From NCBI GenBank assembly GCA_913031515.1, contig CAJWET010000052.1, positions 1 through 9,437 on the forward strand: 9,437 bases of DNA, given 5' to 3'. A program made the position numbers and the translations under genes. This DNA is from an uncultured Acidimicrobiaceae bacterium (GTDB lineage: Bacteria; Actinomycetota; Acidimicrobiia; Acidimicrobiales; UBA8592). This document shows, piece by piece, positions 6,329 through 9,437 of this stretch. Under the pieces are notes generated by a model that had not been told where the DNA came from, did not search any database, and saw nothing but the letters and a program-made list of their open reading frames with translations. Each line of letters starts with the position of its first letter. Position 1 is the stretch's first letter.

Positions 6329-7776
6329 TGGCAGACAACCGCCCCCGACTCCCCGATGGATTCGTTGCGTTCGTGAAGCAGGATTGTCCAACATGTGAAC
6401 TTATAGTCCCGGTACTGGAGCAACTCGCTGAAGCGGAATTATTGAGCGTTGTCTATACACAGGATGATGTTTCATTCCCGAACCTACCGATTACCTCAGA
6501 TGACACGTCGCTCGAGATGAGTTTTTTTTACGAGATTGAGACTGTACCGACGCTTTTGAAAACCGTAAAAGGTAGGGAAGTTGACCGTATTGTCGGCTGG
6601 TCCCAAGAAGAATGGAGTTCATTCCTAGGTGTTGAAGACCTAGGACCAGAAGATATCCGACCCTATAGCCCTGGTTGCGGTTCGCTAAGCGTTGATCCTG
6701 ACCTAGAGGGCAAGTTGCGACAAAGGTATGGGAAAGGAGCAGCAAGCCGTGTCGTCAAGTTTGCTTCAGCTGAAGACGAATTTGAAGCAATGTATGATCG
6801 AGGCTGGTCTGATGGCTTACCTTTAATCCCGCCTACCGTCGAACGGGTGTTGGCGATGTTAGAGGGGACTACGCTACAACCGGAAGAAGTTGTTGCCCTT
6901 GCGCCACCGAACCTTGTAAGTCTCACTGTTGAAAAAGTTGCAATTAACGCTGTGATGGCTGGCTGTAAACCAGAGTACCTTCCAGTGGTTATCGCCGCAT
7001 TGGAAACCGCCTGCACCGATGAATTCAACATGCACGGTTTGCTCGCCACAACAATGCCGGTTGGCCCTATAATTTTCGTAAATGGACCTATCAGGAAATC
7101 CATTGAAATGAATTCTGGGATGAATCTTCTTGGGCAAGGGAATAGAGCTAACAGCACCATTGGAAGAGCCGTCCAACTTGCAATTCGTAATGTTGGTGGT
7201 GGTCGTCCCGGTGGGGTTGATCGAGCTACACATGGAAGCCCTGCGAAATACGGATTGTGTTTTGCAGAAGACGAAGAAGGTTCTCCCTGGTCATCACATG
7301 CCCAAGATCTCGGTTTCTCACCCGATCAGAGTACTGTGACTCTATTCCCCGGAGAAGGCCCGAGAGTGATAGTCGACCAACTCTCCCGATCCCCTGATGA
7401 ACTTGCGAGAAGTCTTGCAAGCGGGCTTATAGGTAATGCTCACCCTAAATGGGTGATGGGTTTTGATGCCATCTTGATCATTGGGCCTGAGCATGCATCC
7501 CGATTCGCTGAAGCAGGGTGGTCGAAGGAGAAGGTAAACGAAGAAATTATCAACCACACCATAAGAGACAGTAACGATTTAATTCGAGGGGCTGATGGGA
7601 TCGCCGAAGGTTTACCAGAGGCTTTTGCCGGAACTAGTCTGCCGAAATTGCGGCCAGATGGTGGATTAATTATCCTCTACGGTGGTGGAGAAGCAGGTCT
7701 TTTCTCGGCCATTATAGGTGGATGGATTTCGGGAGATAAAGGAAGCCAATACCAAACAAGGGAGATAACTTTATGA
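6328..7776 (+). CDS. Thioredoxin-like domain fused to a UGSC-associated conserved domain
   Basis: A predicted cytosolic protein of 482 residues with two parts. Residues 1-105 resemble a thioredoxin fold: redox motif C20-P-T-C23 after FVAFVKQD, and a cis-proline-like TVPTLL at 73-77. Residues 150-475 form a large domain with blocks GWSDGLPLIPPT (159-170), TVEKVAINAVMAGCKPEYLPV (200-220), FNMHGLLATTMPVGPIIFVNGPIR (233-256), GNRANSTIGRA, HGSPAKYGLCFAEDEEGSPW (302-321) and a glycine-rich GGEAGLFSAIIGGWISG (453-469). I recall this domain as a regular neighbour of UGSC proteins; I know no proven biochemical function. C117 in SPGCGS, C213 and C311 are additional cysteines that could be redox-active. 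No signal peptide is seen. The gene overlaps the selenoprotein gene by ATGA. The two are almost certainly co-transcribed and may be redox partners. Confidence 0.85.
   Translation: MADNRPRLPDGFVAFVKQDCPTCELIVPVLEQLAEAELLSVVYTQDDVSFPNLPITSDDTSLEMSFFYEIETVPTLLKTVKGREVDRIVGWSQEEWSSFLGVEDLGPEDIRPYSPGCGSLSVDPDLEGKLRQRYGKGAASRVVKFASAEDEFEAMYDRGWSDGLPLIPPTVERVLAMLEGTTLQPEEVVALAPPNLVSLTVEKVAINAVMAGCKPEYLPVVIAALETACTDEFNMHGLLATTMPVGPIIFVNGPIRKSIEMNSGMNLLGQGNRANSTIGRAVQLAIRNVGGGRPGGVDRATHGSPAKYGLCFAEDEEGSPWSSHAQDLGFSPDQSTVTLFPGEGPRVIVDQLSRSPDELARSLASGLIGNAHPKWVMGFDAILIIGPEHASRFAEAGWSKEKVNEEIINHTIRDSNDLIRGADGIAEGLPEAFAGTSLPKLRPDGGLIILYGGGEAGLFSAIIGGWISGDKGSQYQTREITL
7758..7764 (+). promoter_or_regulatory. 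Shine-Dalgarno of the UGSC selenoprotein gene
   Basis: AAGGGAG ends 8 nt before the ATG at 7773 and lies in the last codons of the preceding gene. It is a strong site and supports real translation of this frame. Confidence 0.65.
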
Positions 7777-8288
7777 CAATCAGCGTTCTTGACCCCACAG
7801 GAGAACAGGTCCCAGCCCATCGAACGAGGGCACAAAGGATAACAAGTCTTGAAGGAGCAACAATAGGCCTGCTCGACATAAGTAAACCACGCGGGGATGT
7901 ATTTCTGGATACTGTGCAGTCTTTGCTTGAAAAAAAAGGTGCGAATGTACTCAGATTCACCAAACCTACTTTTACAAAGCCTGCTCCTGTGGATCTCCGT
8001 CATGAAATTGCTACGACTTGTGACGCCGTTATCGAAGCACTAGCTGATTGAGGAAGCTGCACGACATGCAGTGTGCATGACATAAGTGACCTAGAACGGA
8101 GAGGAACCCCCGGAGTGTTTGTTGCTTCTCTTCCTTTTGTTTCTGCTGCGGAATCCCAATCAGACGCACTTGGTTTCCCTTCCGCAGGTCTGTTCACGGA
8201 TCACCCCATACAGGACAGAACTGATGAAGAAATGAAGATGATTGCTGAGAAGGTTTTTGATGACCTCCTTAAAGAGCTACTTCACTAG
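7773..8288 (+). CDS. UGSC-family selenoprotein with in-frame TGA (Sec93)
   Basis: The frame has 171 residues if the TGA at 8049-8051 is read as selenocysteine, and otherwise would stop after 92. The first part (SVLDPTGEQ, LEGATIGLLDISKPRGDVFLDTV, then KPTFTKPAP and CDAVIEALAD) and the part after the TGA (GSCTTCSVHDISDLERRGTPGVFVAS, then AESQSDALGF and HPIQDRTDEE) join into one protein that matches the UGSC family, named for its U-G-S-C motif. Both halves are in the same frame with no other stop, and no new start with a ribosome site follows the TGA closely. U93-G-S-C96 forms a UxxC redox pair, with C99 close by. Some family members have Cys in place of U. Reaction and substrate are unknown. 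It is the second gene of an operon with the thioredoxin-fusion protein. The Sec insertion machinery is not in the window. Its last 20 bp overlap the convergent AlkX gene. Confidence 0.88.
8049..8079 (+). promoter_or_regulatory. Candidate bacterial SECIS element after the Sec TGA
   Basis: Downstream of the TGA (8049-8051), CATGC (8065-8069) and GCATG (8075-8079) form a 5-bp stem closing the loop AGTGT (8070-8074). The loop begins 18 nt after the TGA, and its second base is a G followed by U. Both agree with the known bacterial pattern (loop 16-37 nt from UGA, G in one of the first two loop positions). The stem continues only weakly below an A-A mismatch (8063 with 8081). A competing CTGCA/TGCAG hairpin (8057-8061 with 8067-8071) is possible but lacks the GU loop. 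Confidence 0.6.
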
Positions 8289-9437
8289 CGATCTGATTGA
8301 TATTTCTAAGTTGCACAGCGAAATTACCTTTTCTGTCGATCCGAATTCTTTCAGCTCCGATGAAACTGGCAAGGTTAGTTAACTCCTGAAATGTTTTTTG
8401 GGCTATTTCCTCCTTCTCAGCGACTTTTTCGATGTAGGAAGCTTTGACATGGAGTGTTTTCTGATCTCGGACATTCTTAACATCAAATCGCCCAACTAAA
8501 CGCTCGCCGACCAATAGGGGCAACACGTAGTAGCCAAACTGGCGTTTTGACTCTGGCGTATAAATTTCGAGTTTGTATTGAAAATCAAATAATCGCTGTG
8601 TACGGCTTCGGTTCCAAACGATTGGGTCAAATGGAGAAATGAGTGCGCACACGTCAATTGCTCGAGGAATGGTAATGCTTTTGGGAATGTACGCGCACTC
8701 TTTCCATGATTCAACTTGCACCTCTTCTAATTCGTCATTTTCTGCGAGCTCCTTGATTGCTGTTTTCGCCTCTTTTTTAGGCAGCCGGAAATAATCAATC
8801 AGGTCTCGAGAGGTAGCGACTCCACATGTTTTCGCCGAACGGAGTAGCAAGTTCCGAAGGGCTTCCTGATAGTTGGGTGTGGGAAAGTTCAGGATATGTG
8901 CCGGCACTATCCGTTCCAGAAGGTCGAATCTCTTTTCAAAATTCGGTCCTCGGCGAATCCCTACTTCTCCGATGCGATATAACCAGTTCAAGGCAAGTTG
9001 ACCTTTGGATCTATGGCCCCAACCAGTCACTACCCTTGGTTGTGGGTCAGAAAGGTCTTTCGCTTCTAGGGGCCCGTTAAGGGAAACCTCACGAAGGACT
9101 TTCTTTATGTATGAAGGCTCTTGTGTTGCTAATTGATGCAGACTTTTCCATGTCGCACCTTCCGCTGCTCTGACTTTATCGAAACGGAAGTACGGTTCGA
9201 TTTCTACTGGGGCAATCGAAGCTTCGTGTGCCCATAATTCATACCATTGGTCATCATGGTACGCTATTTCATCAAATAGCGTTTGGCGGTATGAGCCAAG
9301 CCGTGAGAAAAAAGGCATGTACTGGGTACGGACGATTACCGGAACAGCATCAAGTTGAACCACTTCCATGGTATTCATGCATTGGCGTAAATGACGTCGA
9401 TCTATTCGCCCTGATGGCCTCCCTTTCGCAAACCCTT
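8269..9437 (-). CDS. AlkX/YcaQ-type DNA glycosylase (winged-helix HTH_42 family), 5' end beyond window
   Basis: The family unhooks DNA interstrand crosslinks or removes alkylated bases (AlkX/YcaQ and AlkZ). The minus-strand frame is open to the right edge, so the gene is partial at its 5' end, with about 388 codons visible. Before the first internal ATG (9378) the frame continues as GFAKGRPSGRIDRRHLRQC, which is family-like, so that ATG is not the true start. The catalytic motif is seen as QLD (codons 9357-9349), fitting the QxD form of AlkX rather than the QxQ form of AlkZ. It is followed by QYMPFFSRLGSY, YELWAHEAS, and in the C-terminal half FDPIVWNRSRTQRLFDF and LEIYTPESKRQFGYYVLPLLVGERLVGRFD. 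The end overlaps the UGSC gene tail-to-tail by 20 bp. No role in the selenoprotein system is implied. Confidence 0.9.
   Translation of the reverse strand, partial: GFAKGRPSGRIDRRHLRQCMNTMEVVQLDAVPVIVRTQYMPFFSRLGSYRQTLFDEIAYHDDQWYELWAHEASIAPVEIEPYFRFDKVRAAEGATWKSLHQLATQEPSYIKKVLREVSLNGPLEAKDLSDPQPRVVTGWGHRSKGQLALNWLYRIGEVGIRRGPNFEKRFDLLERIVPAHILNFPTPNYQEALRNLLLRSAKTCGVATSRDLIDYFRLPKKEAKTAIKELAENDELEEVQVESWKECAYIPKSITIPRAIDVCALISPFDPIVWNRSRTQRLFDFQYKLEIYTPESKRQFGYYVLPLLVGERLVGRFDVKNVRDQKTLHVKASYIEKVAEKEEIAQKTFQELTNLASFIGAERIRIDRKGNFAVQLRNINQIASEVAL

Noticed and set aside
6214..6423. 69-residue minus-strand frame over the divergent promoter and thioredoxin start
   Set aside because: No family similarity, it overlaps the coding start of the thioredoxin-fusion gene, and has no convincing ribosome site.
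6663..7160. 165-residue minus-strand frame inside the thioredoxin-fusion gene
   Set aside because: It is antisense to a well-conserved coding region, with no ribosome site or recognisable domain; a shadow frame.
7677..8003. 108-residue minus-strand frame across the junction of the two redox genes
   Set aside because: Composition is unlike a real protein and it runs antisense to both conserved genes.
7773..8051. Pseudogene or nonsense mutant with a premature stop
   Set aside because: The stop lies exactly at the U of the U-G-S-C motif, has a SECIS-like hairpin after it, and the downstream frame is intact.
8073..8288. Separate 71-residue gene starting at the ATG at 8078 or nearby codons
   Set aside because: It is the in-phase continuation of the upstream frame across one TGA, lacks a convincing ribosome site, and matches the second half of UGSC proteins.
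1..9437. CRISPR array, tRNA, rRNA, insertion sequence or phage genes
   Set aside because: No regularly spaced repeats, no tRNA-like cloverleaf, no transposase or integrase frame and no terminal repeats were seen by eye.

Overview
The window looks like a bacterial chromosome segment at roughly 47-50% GC, with densely packed genes and many 1-11 bp stop/start overlaps. The gene set suggests Actinomycetota, perhaps a marine Acidimicrobiia-like lineage. The basis is the sufB-sufD-Rieske-sufC order, the style of the SufB and AlkX proteins, a likely leaderless promoter and a UGSC-type selenoprotein. This assignment is inference; there is no rRNA or other marker gene in the window.

Layout. (1) Positions 23-2619, minus strand: a tight operon sufD - Rieske ferredoxin - sufC - pterin carbinolamine dehydratase (PCD), each gene overlapping the next. 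The PCD loses its family C-terminus at an A-run and looks frameshifted. (2) Positions 2786-3580, plus strand: a Cof-type HAD phosphatase lying between sufD and sufB in the opposite orientation, so the Suf locus is split. The 166 bp between sufD and the HAD gene holds three inverted repeats. (3) Positions 3603-5006, minus: sufB with its own promoter candidate. (4) Positions 5109-6129, minus: a flavin reductase followed one base later by a gamma-carbonic-anhydrase-like hexapeptide protein. (5) Positions 6328-8288, plus: a two-gene operon and the most interesting part of the window. A thioredoxin-domain protein fused to a large conserved domain overlaps, by ATGA, a gene whose frame is interrupted by a single TGA at 8049-8051. 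The codons around it read D-TGA-G-S-C-T-T-C, and a hairpin with an AGUGU apical loop lies 18 nt downstream. I read this as a UGSC-family selenoprotein with selenocysteine at residue 93, not as a pseudogene or two genes. (6) Positions 8269-9437, minus: an AlkX/YcaQ-type DNA glycosylase. It runs off the right edge and overlaps the tail of the selenoprotein gene by 20 bp.

How the genes fit together. SufB, SufD and SufC form the Fe-S cluster scaffold and ATPase, and the Rieske protein is a likely electron donor or client. No cysteine desulfurase (SufS) or SufU/SufE is visible; they may lie beyond the left edge or elsewhere. The thioredoxin-fusion/UGSC pair is plausibly a redox couple, with CxxC in one protein and UxxC in the other. 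Its substrate is unknown. It requires the genome to encode SelA, SelB, SelC and SelD, none of which are in this window. No stretch longer than 300 bp lacks a gene.
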